Shown: positions 12,692 to 25,206, numbered from the stretch's first letter. The stretch is 64,000 bases of DNA from Ascocoryne sarcoides NRRL 50072 (GCA_000328965.1 KB205945.1:1674001-1738000), one strand, 5' to 3'. Numbers and translations: made by a program. Notes: a model not told the origin generated them from the sequence alone.

Positions 12692-14281
12692 ATGGCTAGT
12701 GATGATTTACCTATTATTAAGGTGCAACTGAAGCCTATATTCCATAGCGGTAGCCCTGGCATCGAACCTTCGATTGAAATCACAATCACCATAGAAACCC
12801 TGGGTTTTGACGCAGGCACTGAAATTGCTACACTTCCCTCTTTTGTGAAGGCTCCTGTCCATCCAGAACACTGTCTTATTGTTACAGATCGGGAGGGGAG
12901 TTTTTTTATTGAACCCAAATGGAATCCTAAATCTGGGACCACCTGGGTTACTGAGAAAAAAATAGATGGCGACTTGGAGCTGAAATATATTGCTCATCCC
13001 GAAAAGTCAGATGGCCAAAGATCACCCTTAGACCTTTATTACTGCCAAGAAGGATTCCTTGGCTGTGGACTATCATGGCTGCCACTTCCAAAAAGCGATC
13101 GAGTTTTCCGCAACGTTGTCGAGTGGAATCTTGAATGTGCACCAGAGAGTACAAGAGCAGTGTGGACTTTTGGAGAAGGGCCAGGCCCAGTTGAGAGGAT
13201 AGGTGATATTTCTGTGTTGAGCGACTCTGTTTATATGGTTGGACATATTCAGAGCACTCCTCTGACAAGTATATCTCGAAGTCCACCAGGGTCCTATGGC
13301 TATTACTGGTTTGGGGATCTTCCGCCTAACGTCGAGACCATTAGGGAAATCCATCCCGATTTCGCCTTAAGAGCAGCTACTTTTATGGATATTCCTCCAC
13401 CTTCGGCAGAAAATCCATACCGAAGTTTTGTTCGAAGGAATCCGAGATCAAAGGCATTTGGCGGCACTTGCTTTAGGAATAGCCAAATTTTCGATTATGG
13501 TGACCAAATCTCCCAAGTTTGGGATTACGATTTAGTCCGAAGAATGGCTTATGAGATGGTGCATCACTGGTTTGGAAGATCTCTCCTCGACGGCGCACCC
13601 GGCATCCTTTTTCAAGGGGTCAAGAATTGTCTTTCTATCTATCTTCCTTTCCGCAACAAGTTCCGGACAGGGCACTATTTTCAGGCCACTATCTGTGTGC
13701 TTTGCACGAGATATTACACAAGTCCTCTCATCAGCCTTAAAGTCAGAGATCTTCTAGAGCTTGCACCGACAAATGCATATGCTAGAGAACAGCGCGAATA
13801 TAAGGCTTGGGCTTTGGTCGTTAGTATCGATCTTCGAGCGAGAAGGATGTCAAAGTTGATACGCCCGATTGAAGACCTTGCCATAAACCCCTTGGTGAAG
13901 GAGAGAGCTAAAGGAAATCCGTATGGGATTAAAGAGTTCCTAGAGTTATTGCAGCCATTAATGGACGAGGAAGCAGAAGAGCGATATGGGAAATTCTGTG
14001 AGGGGGGAACTATACTACTTAACCCTCAACTATATGGTGCTAAGAGCCATTACTTAAAGCAAGTTGACCAAGAAATTTTGGATTTCGGAATGGATAGAGA
14101 AGGGCTTGAACATGGTTTAGTGAAAGATTTGAAAATCGAGAGTAGAGCGGCGAAAGCGGGGTTAAAAGAAGGGGATAAAATTGTTCGGAGTTCACACCTT
14201 TGGAGGTGCGTAGATTATTTTGAAGAGAAGATGAAAGTTGTAGTTGAGAGGGATGGGAAGGAGGTGACGTATGAGTATTAG
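12692..14281 (+). CDS. M61-type peptidase homologue with PDZ-like tail, probably inactive
   Basis: A 529-residue intronless protein resembling fungal members of the M61 (glycyl aminopeptidase-like) metallopeptidase family. It has an N-terminal beta-rich part, a central helical domain around MAYEMVHHWFG (residues 285-295), and a C-terminal PDZ-like segment (SRAAKAGLKEGDKIV, about 485-500). In active M61 enzymes the central motif is HExxH, with a downstream Glu as third zinc ligand in a NEG context. Here the first His is Tyr (Y287), E288 and H291 are retained, and the likely third-ligand position reads LFQG, with Gln 308. Two of three zinc ligands therefore appear lost, and I infer a pseudopeptidase. 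There is no signal peptide. The frame is uninterrupted over its whole length, which argues against a decayed pseudogene. The family alignment is from memory. Confidence 0.75.
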   Translation: MASDDLPIIKVQLKPIFHSGSPGIEPSIEITITIETLGFDAGTEIATLPSFVKAPVHPEHCLIVTDREGSFFIEPKWNPKSGTTWVTEKKIDGDLELKYIAHPEKSDGQRSPLDLYYCQEGFLGCGLSWLPLPKSDRVFRNVVEWNLECAPESTRAVWTFGEGPGPVERIGDISVLSDSVYMVGHIQSTPLTSISRSPPGSYGYYWFGDLPPNVETIREIHPDFALRAATFMDIPPPSAENPYRSFVRRNPRSKAFGGTCFRNSQIFDYGDQISQVWDYDLVRRMAYEMVHHWFGRSLLDGAPGILFQGVKNCLSIYLPFRNKFRTGHYFQATICVLCTRYYTSPLISLKVRDLLELAPTNAYAREQREYKAWALVVSIDLRARRMSKLIRPIEDLAINPLVKERAKGNPYGIKEFLELLQPLMDEEAEERYGKFCEGGTILLNPQLYGAKSHYLKQVDQEILDFGMDREGLEHGLVKDLKIESRAAKAGLKEGDKIVRSSHLWRCVDYFEEKMKVVVERDGKEVTYEY

Positions 14282-15730
14282 CCTAGAGCATTTGAGATGG
14301 CAAAGAGTTGGCAGATGGTGAAGGTTGAGGAATGAATCTGATTCTAATCTCCATATCTTAGAATGAGGGGCATGCAGGATCACTTTCAGGTTAGGACAGG
14401 GCAGAAGTTATAGTTATCAACATAGAGTACTGACATTAACATTATGTTGATGTCGGGCTTACTACTTAATTCTACCTATTACTATTACTTTCGGAATCTA
14501 CTTTCGTCTATATATTAGTACTAATACCAATACTTATATGCACCTCTTCTCAAATTCCTCCTTCTTTGGTTCTTGTCTCTCTTCTATTTAGCGATCAAAT
14601 TGTTCTATTCACTAACGAAATAGCATCTAGCTCAAATATCATTCAAGTGAATTCCTACTGGAAGAAAGTAGTACTCGCAACGACATGCCAGATTTCACTT
14701 TAAAAGCTAGATGGAAGCCAGTCCAAAATTCTATACTTAGAAGTAGCTATGCTCTCGTAAACGTCATATTCAGAGCTATACTCTCCTTGATCTACCAGGA
14801 AAGATGATACAAGTTATAGAACGGACTTCGGCTTTGTCTTGTGAGCAAAGTTTTTCTGATTAAAAAGACAGTGACATGAGTAAGAGATCTGAAGGGTGCT
14901 TAGGTGAAGCTAGTTAGTTAATTAGCTGCAGAGGATGTTAAAGAGTTTTTTTGTTTAGGTAAAGAAATAAGTGTTCAGTATAAATGGAGAGATTGAAATA
15001 AAAAGACCGTACATTGGCTGAGATGCCAGCTCTCTGAATGTTTTAAGATTGAAGAATAGCTTGAGCTTGTCCTTGTGATTAGGACTGCAATTTGATAGCT
15101 CGGTAAATCTCTAGGTAATCCTTTTTGTACTAGAAATCTTCATGTTATTAGAGACAGGAAGTTTTCACTCTACTAAGAGAAGGAGTACATGTACATGGTG
15201 TGTGTATTAAATTAGATGATGTGTTATCAATAATATAAAGACCCTAGCGGAACAGGTTATGTATGACTTCCTAAATTGTGATAATTTACCTGTATACTAA
15301 ATTTATATTTATGCGCCGTGATTGGTTGTAATAAGCTGTCACAGGAATGGGGTTCAAGTCTAGGATCCATGCTTTGAAGACAAAATAAGAGTTACAATGT
15401 TGAGTAGGAAGCTCTTTAATCTTCTGGTAGCCATCTTTATTTGGTACTGTAGAGTCACGGGCACTGTTAACGCTGTCAATGTCACGACGCGCTAGAACAG
15501 CATTGGCTCGGGAAAGGCAACAACTCATCAGCCTCGCCTCCTTGATTACAACTCAACCACCTGTATCAAGAAGCAAGCCTTCTAGATGATTCTGAGATAC
15601 CCACCCGGCGAGTCTATTTCATATTCTATTCCCCATTCCCACTCTACTCCTTAGCCCTTGAGACGCCAACGTAGCTCTTCTTTAGTTCAGACTTACTGCC
15701 ACACTGTATTGAGCTCTCAAAGTCGTCAAA
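14282..15730. other. AT-rich gene-free interval
   Basis: About 1.4 kb of markedly AT-rich DNA between the M61-like gene and wss1. No open frame of note and no RNA gene recognised. The last 200 bp (CT-rich from 15.6 kb) are the probable wss1 promoter and 5' UTR. Confidence 0.55.
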
Positions 15731-17096
15731 ATGAGGGAAATCGACCCAAGGATCTCGCAGTATGCTCACATTAAAGAGTTTCCTCGCGAACAAGAAGCTC
15801 TCCATACCCTGCAAAAGATTTCTTCTCTCGTCAAGCCAATAATGCGAGCGCGTAACTGGAGAGTCGATACTCTGGCAGAATTCTGGCCTGCAGATATATC
15901 CCTGTTAGGTATGTAAAAGTGTCACCCTAATGTTGATGGCGATGCTAAAGACTCTAGGGATAAACCAAAATAGGGGGCAGAAAATATGTCTGCGGCTGAG
16001 ATATCCAGGAGACAAGAATCAATTCTTACCGTTCGAAGACTGTGTCGATACGATGCTTCACGAATTGGCGCACATTGTTCACAGCCCGCATAACAGTGAG
16101 TTTCATGCCTTGTGGGACCAGCTTCGGAAGGAATACCAAGGCTTGCTATCCAAAGGATACACTGGGGAAGGGTTCATGTCAGAGGGTCACCGGCTGGGTG
16201 GTGGACGACGAGTGCCCCCTGACGAAGCCAGGCGGATAGCTCGCGCGGCTGCTGAAAAGAGACGTACACTTTATGCCGGGTCTGGTCAGAAACTTGGAGG
16301 GGCACCTGTGCCAGTAGGAGCAGACATTCGGAGAGTTATCATCCAAGCGATCGAGCGGCGAAACAAAGTATTGAAGGGTTGTGGGTCCGGCGAGCAGAAA
16401 AATAACAAGGAAATGGATGATCTAGCGGACCAGGCTACGAGAAACGGTTTCAAGACTCAAGCAGACGAAGACGAAGCAAACGAGCAAGCTATTGCACAAG
16501 CTATGTGGGAGCTCGTACAAGAGGACGAGAAGCAAGAATACGGCGATTCCTTTGTCCCGTCTACAGCTGAGAATCCAACAGGTAGTGGTGGCGGTAATCT
16601 TGGCAATAGGAGTACTATCAAGAGAGAAGCCTCATCTCCTGCGAAAACTCCCAAACCAAAACAAACGAATGCTCCCCCAATTCGGCAGCATCCTGGTCGT
16701 CCTGTCAGTCGTCTGGTTGCTGAGGCTTCAACAAAAAAGCCAACCTCACCCTCTAGAAATAGAGTAATGGACCTGACTCGAAGTTCGACACCGACTCCAG
16801 CTCCAGCAGCTGCCGCTACATCTGATCCACCCCCACCAGAACCGTTCCCAAACGGATGGACATGTTCTATCTGTACCCTACACAATCCTCTTAACTTTCT
16901 CAGTTGTGATGCATGCACTTCCGAACGACCCGCTGAAATTATGAAGCAAATAGAACAAGCAGGCCGAAAGAAGGTCAAGACTGCACAACCTCAAAGCTTG
17001 CAAGTGCAAACATGGAAGTGTCAAAGGTGTACTACAGAGATGGACAATAAGTGGTGGACTTGTTCTACTTGTGGACAGATGAAAGCAAGCTCTTGA
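15731..17096 (+). CDS. wss1: Wss1-type DNA-dependent metalloprotease (WLM domain)
   Basis: SPRTN/Wss1-family protease that removes DNA-protein crosslinks in the nucleus together with Cdc48 and SUMO. Exons 15731-15908 and 15958-17096 encode 438 residues. The 49-bp intron was placed so that ISLLG joins INQNRGQKICLRLR; two nearer AG sites break the frame. The WLM zinc site is HELAHIVHSPH (His 94, 98 and 104, Glu 95). Just after the catalytic domain is RRIARAAAEKR (151-161), which fits the VIM consensus R-x5-AA-x2-R. Next comes YAGSGQKL (165-172), which fits an SHP box. Both motifs are known Cdc48/p97 contacts. An acidic/Ser-Pro linker leads to two RanBP2-type C4 zinc fingers (about 360-384 and 412-436). 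Complete and typical in architecture. Confidence 0.94.
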
Positions 17097-18538
17097 GAGG
17101 GTATTTCGAAGGTTACGTCTCAATAATTACGATGCATTAGAGGGTGTGGATATGACAAAGTTGTAGGAGCCGTCGAAGCTCCGCTCTATGTGAGAAACAA
17201 ATGGCTTTGGCAAAACTCGTGACCGGACTTGCAGCTTTTTGGGGTATTTTCAATTACTATTTGGATCTCAACTAACTCTCCAGACATCAAAGTAGGAGCT
17301 GGAGATTCTCCTTTTCATCTGTTTCCTGCCGAACGGTCTACATAAAGAGAGCAACTGTTATTCGACTCACATAGCTCCCTTCAAATACCTATGCCGGAAT
17401 AATTTTATTCCAATTGCAAACTGTGTTTCCAACCTCATCTAGAGGTTTTTCTACAAAGGACTGCCGGCTTAGCCTATGCCCCACAATCACGCTTCCCCAC
17501 TGTCAGTGTCACTCGCGCTTGAATGGCAGTGAGAAAAGTGATGGCGGAGACGGTACTTATTGGCCTAAAGTACGCGCATACCGACCTGCCAGATAGAGAC
17601 GTCATTGCAGTCAACGGTCGCTGTCACGGTGTATTTTGAACCACATTTCTTCAGCTTCCAATTTGATACTATTTCACATGCCGTTCCCACTTGACCTACA
17701 GGAAGTGGCCTGTCCCCAGTTACTACTGCCCCCCGAAATCAATTCTAGCGTGTTGATTTTGCATGGGGCCTAGCAAGGGATTTGGCAAATAGAAATCGCT
17801 AAGTAGAAGCCCGAAGTTGCCAGGGCAAAAGGCCTTCAAGAGCCTTCTAAATACTTAGCACAAGCCGGATTTTAGTCAAAGCGCTTCGCAAAGCATTTAA
17901 CTACTCGGAGAAAAAAATCAAGACGCAGAGTTTATGTAGGGGGAACAGTATTTGATCATCGCGATCTCATTTAACCGCTTTTTCTATTGGTCCCAAACTG
18001 CACTGTTATGGCCCTCAAGGCTCCTCGGCAGTCAATAGTCCCGATAATAACAAGGTTAATATTCGCAATATCATAGATCCTTGGCCTAATACCCTTGCTC
18101 TCGGCAGATCTCATCACCTACCGCATACTCCGTAAGTACGTAGTATTACGCATTGAGAACCTTAAATTGGCAGAACCCTTATCGCTCGCGGGGTAGCTGA
18201 ATGAAGCAGCTCGCAAAGTTCTCGGCGGTAACTTTATCCCTCATAAGCTTTGTAGAAGCCTTGCGGAAGCTTGAGGTGCATGGCAAGGTTTAAATTTGCA
18301 GGAGGCATCATCAGTTCTTCAGCACGCCTCGGAGTCAGTCCATTGTGCTTATCTTCATCTTTCTCAAATTGTGTGATCACTCTATAATGTCCTAGAAGGG
18401 CAGTTAAGTATATATGATCATCTCAGATTCCTTTTTTAGCTTCTCAGGCCGAGACTAACCAATTTATTGTGGGTTCGATGCGTTCTCCACCCCCGTGAGC
18501 TCAAAAAACAGAAATTCAGAGACGGAGCGAGCTAAATG
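17097..18538. other. Gene-free interval upstream of aspartic protease
   Basis: About 1.4 kb without a supportable gene. It holds the 3' flank of wss1 and the upstream region of the aspartic protease gene. No tRNA or repeat element was recognised. Confidence 0.5.
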
Positions 18539-18545
18539 TATATAT
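18539..18545 (+). promoter_or_regulatory. TATA box of the aspartic protease gene
   Basis: TATATAT lies 91 bp upstream of the protease ATG at 18636. A pyrimidine-rich stretch (18550-18590) follows, typical of transcription starts in filamentous fungi. Position and composition support a core promoter; no experimental evidence. Confidence 0.5.
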
Positions 18546-18635
18546 TCTTAGTCTCTCTCAGCTTCTCTTGTGCCTTTTTTTTTTATCTCAAGCCAGTAAA
18601 TACTCCCTGGACAGCAAACTCATACTTACTCCACC

Positions 18636-20036
18636 ATGTTGTTTACTTCCATTCTGGCCCTCACGGGTATCTTAGTTATTGGGACCGAAGCCAGATATGT
18701 CAAGAGATCTGATGGAATCACAATTTCCAGCAAAAAGCCAGTCGCCAAGCGAGCCCCAAGCCCAATTGTCGTCACTGATGCTGTCTTGCCACTGAAAAAC
18801 CTACCTGCGAAGGGGGCTTCCGCGGCTCGCCGCTCCTCTCTCCTTGCAACCATCGGCAATGGCAGCACCACTGGTTTGACCTCTCTAGAGATTGGAGAGG
18901 AATTTGCAGCCCAGGTCACGCTCGGTACTGAAACTTTTGAGCTGATTGTCGATACTGGATCCAGTGACACTTGGGTTGTTGAGACGGGATTCAGTTGTAC
19001 TGATTTTGAGACTGGAAAGTCCGCAGCTGAATCTGCATGTGAATTTGGACCATATTATACTAAATCAAGCACTTTCAAGTCCATTTCCGGCCAGACCTTC
19101 AGCATTGAATATGGGGATTTGGAAACCCTCACTGGAGTCTTTGGGACTGAGTCCGTGACTATTGCCGGTCTTACCGTTTCCCAGCAGATAGCTCTGGTAA
19201 CTGCTGCCGATTGGGAAGGAGATGGAACCACATCTGGTCTGCTTGGCCTTGCCTACCCAGCACTGTAAGTTTACTCCCTCCCCAAAATTGCTAGCCGTGC
19301 TACCTTTCAAGTCAAGTATCTAATTTCTCCTAGCACGAGCGCCTACTCAAAAAGTGGTAGCCAAGTACAGTACAATCCAATCTTCACCAGCTTGTATAAA
19401 GGTGGCCTCATTGCAAACGACTACTTCTCTCTCCTGATAGAGCGAGATACCACCGGCCCATCTGGATACCTTGCATTGGGAGGTGTCCCAGATATTGCCT
19501 TCACTCAGAATTTCACTTCTACCCCCATCATTATCACTTCGATTGAAGGGTATCCAGATAGCTATGATTTCTATACTATCAACATTAACAGTATCTACCT
19601 GAAGGGAGCTGCAATCTCCAAATCCGGCGGCTCTTCATATGAATATATTGTTGATTCTGGCACGACGCTTAACTATGTCCCTACTGCTGTTGCCACTAAA
19701 ATTAACGCCGCATACTCACCTGCTGCCACCTATTCTTCAACTTATGGCGCGTACGTCGTTTCGTGCACTGCTACAGCTCCCGCCGTGAGCATCGATATCG
19801 CTGGAACACAATTCCCTATCAACCCGCTGGATATGATCTTACAAACTACTGATGATAACGGAGAGACAATTTGCATTACAGGCTGGGAGGACGGTGGATC
19901 TTCAGCTTCGGAGGATATCTTTATTTTGGGCGATGTGTTCCAGAAAAATGTGGTGACGTTGTTTGATGTTGGCGCTGCGACTTTGCAATTTGCTGGTCGC
20001 GAGTTCTACTCGAGTGATGATACATACAAGCTATGA
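18636..20036 (+). CDS. Secreted pepsin-like aspartic protease (A1 family)
   Basis: Family A1 aspartic endopeptidase. Exons 18636-19264 and 19334-20036 (69-bp intron, GTAAGT to CCTAG) encode 443 residues. A hydrophobic leader (MLFTSILALTGILVIGTEA) should direct secretion. It is followed by a basic propeptide with KR and RR sites (residues about 23-66), suggesting Kex2-type processing (inference). Both catalytic Asp motifs are present: VDTGSSDTW (D106) and VDSGTTLNYVP (D317). A flap-region Tyr lies in SIEYGD. The C-terminus ends soon after the final beta-sheet (FILGDVFQKNVVTLFD), and I see no Ser/Thr-rich GPI-anchor tail, so a soluble extracellular enzyme is most likely. A TATA box sits 91 bp upstream. 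Confidence 0.94.
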
Positions 20037-23000
20037 GGTCGGCTAAAGTCTGCTAGAGTTGCATGTTAAGCTAATAGATTTGATTCTTGGCTTCTCCCTC
20101 ATAGTGGTGTCTTGTTGATGAAGAATGACTCTATCACTCCTCTCGATTGAAAAACATAATAAAAGTTATGATGAAAATGAGTTTCTTTAACTATGTATGC
20201 GTGCGTATAGAAGTAGAAACTGAACTTAATAGTAAAATTTCCGATATACATATAATGCAACACTAGGAAATGATTTGCCGTAGCTCAAGTGGGTTCTGCA
20301 CACCGAGTATCCCAGGCATCCTTCTCTCAGCTTATACGAAGGTACAGCGGATAAGTATTGTTAGTACTGCCAAAGGTTCACAATGATTTATGATGGGAAA
20401 ACCCCCTGACTGAACCCTTGGCCATACTAACAACACTTAACCGCTGTACCTCCGTAATTATAATTGTACTAGTTAGTCTCGAGCGTTAGCACAAGATAGG
20501 TACAAAGTTCAGATTGTGTTATATACTCTTCACATAGCAACTAGTGGCAATTTCACATTGAATTGCCTTGCTTCAAAATATCTAAATTTATGAAAGATAC
20601 TTATATGGCACAAAAATTGCATTTAGCTCTATTTTCCATGTTTGCAGCTGTTGTGTCTAAAATCAATGTTATCATGTGATTTGGCGTGAAGCTTATTTGG
20701 ACATGCTAAAACGCGCTTGTCGAATCTCAGGCCATAATTAGGAACTTGTTTCGTCCCTTCACATCCAGAATCCATCGAAATCCATGAAATATCAGGCTAT
20801 CAATTTGGCTACGCAGTTCCGTTGATGGCTTGGAAATCCCTATTTGCAGCTATCTATCGAGACACATGAAAAAGAAAATCGCTGGATTGATGCTTGTTGA
20901 TGCTACCCCTTCCGGTATTCTTCCCCCAACAAAATGTTTGATTGGAATATATGCCACGTCTCCCAGCCGCAGAAGGGGCTTTGCTTCTTTTGGTGCATCG
21001 AGCTAGTCATGCCGATTATTGCGACAGATGAATTAAAATGTGGGAAGAGGGTAGGGCCATATTCCGTTGCTATTCCTGAGAAATACCGCGTAGCCGCCTT
21101 TGATGTAAGTTCGTCACCTTTCAACTTTGACTGCCACTGAACCAAATCAAACCTTCGGCCTGGAGAATATCTCATTTTGTTTCTGCTTTGGGGGCCTTGG
21201 AGATACTCGCCATCTCCTTCGAGCAAAAGCTAGAGTTTCGGAATACGGCAAAAACCCAAATGGCCTCAAATACACTGTCACTTCGCATTCATGTTTATAC
21301 GTAATTATGCTCTTGCAGCAGATCGTATTGTTCTGATGCTGCTTGACTGACTCAACGCCACGCTGGTATGGCTATACTCGTTCTCCTTTCTAGATATTGC
21401 AACATCATCAGGCAACTTGAGAATTAACTACAAGTTAATACTACCCTCGAAGTTATGTCTACACTATGGAGAGACCAGGGCCTAGCTTGTATCATGGATC
21501 TCTAGCCACCACGGCCGAGGATGATCGGTGCTCCAAATCTTTCAACTTCCCATTTGGGGACTAAATGTATACTTTCTTGTATTTGTAGTTCTTACCGGAA
21601 GAGCATCCTCAATGCCATTTTTTTTAAATCCGTTTATTTACCCAGAATAGATTCAGAGATACATACAGCTATCATGGTGTTAGAAGCCTTAATGATAGAG
21701 AACCACCTCAGATTGGTTTGGTGCGTTCTAGTACTTCAACGCATTCAAACAACACTATCATATCCAGGTTCTTTGCAGTGTCTTTTGTCCAAGTATTTTC
21801 TTTAACCCGCTATGTGCTCAAGTTTGCAATTCATCATATAACACGCAGTAAGACTAGTCAGTTCCTCTTGGTGTAAGATTGTGCACGTATAGTACTTCTA
21901 CGCGCATCCCGCTTTCAATGTACTCTATTTCTTCCATTTAGTTAGTTGTATCATCCTAGAGGTTGGCGCACATGATTGCTGAGCCGAGGCAGGACTTTGC
22001 AGAAGAAATGCAGGCTTTCGGCGATTGTTTTCGGTTTAGGGTCAAATTGGGTTATGTTACACAAGGAGCCTCACGCTACGCAAGTGCACCCAAGTCGAGG
22101 AGGGGAAATCTGCTGATAATTGCGCCTCGTAAAAATTATTGGCATGCAATCATATATTTTTCCAGGCACCAAACGTATGAAGGCTTGTTGTATTTTTAGT
22201 TCATGCTTTGCGAACGACATCTGTCTGCGCTTCCAGCAACAATGGTCTCATTCTCTTCCAGCTGCCTCAGATAATTGAAGCTGAACATCCCAAGGGTAGC
22301 CAATCTATTATGCAAAGTCCTGACTTGCGTCAGCAATCGAATAAGCCGGCGTATCTAGGTAGCACTAGCAGTGCGGAAAAATAGTGTGGGTAGCAAAGCG
22401 CCCACTACTACCTGTCCGAAGTAGCACATGCAGATTCCACATAATGGGTTCTCAAATGGTAGTAGATAGAGAAAACTAGGTTATCCTAAGGCACCTTTGA
22501 GGCTGTGCTGCGTTCTTTGCACTGCCCCAATCTCTACTCTAGATATATGTCTTCCTTCTCTATCAATGCCATTAATATTGTAAACCTTTACACTTGCTTT
22601 CAAGATGGATGACATGTTAAAGCACCCATATCGATCGTACTTGCGTCAGGTAAGCCTACCTACTCGGTAAGCCAAAGCCACACCGCCTACCTAACACATA
22701 ACTTTTCTTAACATTTGAAAGGAATATTCTGCGAATGATCATAGACATCGGGATTGTCGGGCATCAATCACCAAACACTTACTGGTTTCCAATATCTCCG
22801 CAGGCCCTGTCTACATATCAGTATTGTTATACGACTAGTCAAAAGCATGGGATGGGAACGTGGTGGTCCGCACTCGTTCCGAAACTCGATGTGGAGGGTA
22901 GACGCAACTGCGAGCCGAACTCGACGAGGCAGAAAAAGGCAAACTTGGGAGTGCGGACTCTCTTTGAATGGAAAAGTGACGAATTCAGGACCTAAACTCA

Positions 23001-23263
23001 CGAACAAAATGCCCTTCCTCGCATACCACACCCCGTCCTTATTGACGCGGACATTTGCTTGGCCATCGACTTTCCGGGATGACATTCGTCCTTAAGGATG
23101 GGTGCCCTCAGGCTGCTGCAATATACCACATGGTTGAAGGCCACTTAGAGAGTTGCTAGACATCTCCTGAGATCTGGCTAATCGCGCCCATACAACTTGA
23201 AGATTGTATTTCAAAAGCTCTTGACCGGGGATTCATTTTCACCATAGTCATACACTACTAAAA
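20037..23263. other. AT-rich gene-free interval with foldback element
   Basis: About 3.2 kb between the aspartic protease and the C2H2 gene. Composition is AT-rich and open frames are short and featureless. It contains a 122-bp inverted repeat (20335-20456), described separately. Some short palindromic stretches lie near 22340-22430 and 23030-23100. No gene can be supported. Confidence 0.5.
20335..20456. repeat. Foldback inverted repeat (44-bp arms)
   Basis: Arms 20335-20378 and 20413-20456 are reverse complements at 38 of 44 positions, separated by a 34-bp spacer. The arms begin TACGAAGGTACAGCGG and, reverse-complemented, TACGGAGGTACAGCGG. Four of six mismatches are transitions. The size and shape suggest a small foldback or MITE remnant or a strong hairpin; no target-site duplication was confirmed. 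Confidence 0.8.
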
Positions 23264-25206
23264 ATGACACATTTTAACATGGCCAGCTATCATGGAATTC
23301 AAGACCTCTCGCCATACGGTTATTTTCAATCTCATGACGATGCAGAGCACACGAGGGAGTCGATGGATATAGGGAGGAACTCGAGAAATTCTAGCATGGG
23401 AAACTTGTCTAGGTTAGAACTTTTGCAACCCCCCTCCCTAAATTGAAAATATCAAAACTAAAGCTATGCAGTTCGCAAACATCTGGCCACAATAATTCGC
23501 AGCTTCGGTTTCTGATTTGGGTGGCTTATACACGAAAATACGACCCAAATGTTGATGAGACCCAACGACGAACTTGCCCTTTGATAGGATGCGAGCAACT
23601 TTTCTATGATCCGGAAATAATGCTCCAGCATGTTCAAACCTGTCCTCGACTTTCAAGCGGGTTATACAGGTGTACCTTCTGTTACCACCCTCAAAAAGTT
23701 GGCAAGCACTTTAATCATACTTGTCGACCACTGCAGCAACCAAAACCTCGCCTTTCTTCGATTGTAAATCCCTTAAGGTTCGCAAGACGGTTTTTCTCAC
23801 ATCGCACTAGGAGAAATAATCATCCATTCAACGAACCTGAAATGGCAGAGGTTACCCCCAGGCGGCTCGACGAATTGAATTCGTTATGTGAGCTCCCCTG
23901 CAACTCCGCTTGTGCCACAGAACTCGAAGTCCCCGAGGCTCTATTCAACTCTTGGCCTTACAGGTCTGAATTAGCGACTGTCGAAGAACGAGGAGAACTT
24001 GCAGTTGACGTTAATTTCATGTCCTATTCTACCACCAACTTACAGAATGGGCCATTTGAGTTCCCGACTAACGAGGAAATTCCCAATGGCTTCGGCGCAC
24101 ACAGCTTTTCAAACGATGCCTCTTTAGCGGAGCTTGGAGCTGGAATTCACCCAACGATATCCGAACGTTCGCCTAAAATTCAACGAGAAAGAGACGGTCC
24201 ATCATGTACGGCGGCACAACAATGCGAAGGTAAAAGCACATACATCCCCACTAGTAATGTTGCTTCACCTATATTGGAGCCATCATATTCAAATTTGCAA
24301 AGCCACATGGACAGCGATCTGCCATCACTCGATATTCCTCCTCCCGAGTCTCATCACTCAAGAGACGACACGACCATGGTATCTCCTCTAGAGGGCCAGG
24401 CAAGCCCCTTGTCTATGACGAGATACTCCACAGTCTCCTCATTGTCAAGTTCGCCAACCCTTGACACCACAATGTCAAGTTTTGATTTTGGCGATACACA
24501 AAGTCCGCATCAATTCGAATCTACCGGCTCGCTCTTTTTTGATAATGGGCCTCAAGTTATCTATACTGTACCTGAGTCTAAGGACTTTGATTCTTCGATT
24601 GAAGAGTTAGAGGCAGAATTCGGCATATGCAAAGATGCAAAGGATTTGCACACAGAAGCGGAGTTGGACTTTGAAATCCTCGAGCTTAGTGACAATGCCA
24701 CTCCGAATGATGATAATTCGCCATCTCAATCGACTGAAATCTCAACTTATCAAGATACATTTACAACCCCCGAGATAGGATCGCCGTTTCCGCCTCTGCC
24801 GGCCTGGATGCCATCGCCCGAAATCTCGCTTAAAGCAGGGCCAAGATATCAATGCAAATGTGGCTACGAGCCGCAAGGCAAAAAAGTCAACAAAGCATCG
24901 AACTTGAAACGCCATCAAAAGACATGCAGATACCTTATTCCCACTCCCTATGCTGGCATCTACCGCAAGAAACCTCACAGATGCTCTGTATGTGGAAATC
25001 GATTCACGCGGTCTGACAACCTCCTCGAACACCGGCGCAGGCAGAAACATCTGGGGAACATGGAGTTGGCGTTGAAGTATGCATCACCAGAGTTGATCTC
25101 TGGGTACAACTTGATAAGTAAATTTCGAGAACGTGAAGACAGTTTGGGGAGTTTGGATGCTGAAAAGAATGCAATCGAGGAGGGTGGAGCAAATGAGAAC
25201 TTCTAG
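23264..25206 (+). CDS. C2H2 zinc-finger protein, probable transcription factor
   Basis: Predicted nuclear zinc-finger protein of 627 residues; I do not recognise a named orthologue. Exons 23264-23412 and 23472-25206 join SSMGNLS to SSQTSGHNN across a 59-bp intron with a weak GTTAGA donor, so the first exon is less certain than the second. Cys/His motifs appear at two ends. Near the N-terminus are CPLIGCEQLFYD...HVQTC and YRCTFC...HFNHTC. Near the C-terminus are YQCKCGYEPQ...LKRHQKTC and a canonical C2H2 finger, HRCSVCGNRFTRSDNLLEHR (from about residue 552). The middle 300 residues are acidic and Ser/Thr/Pro-rich, with no predicted fold, as in many fungal activators. A sequence-specific DNA-binding role is inferred from the finger pattern. 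Confidence 0.8.
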
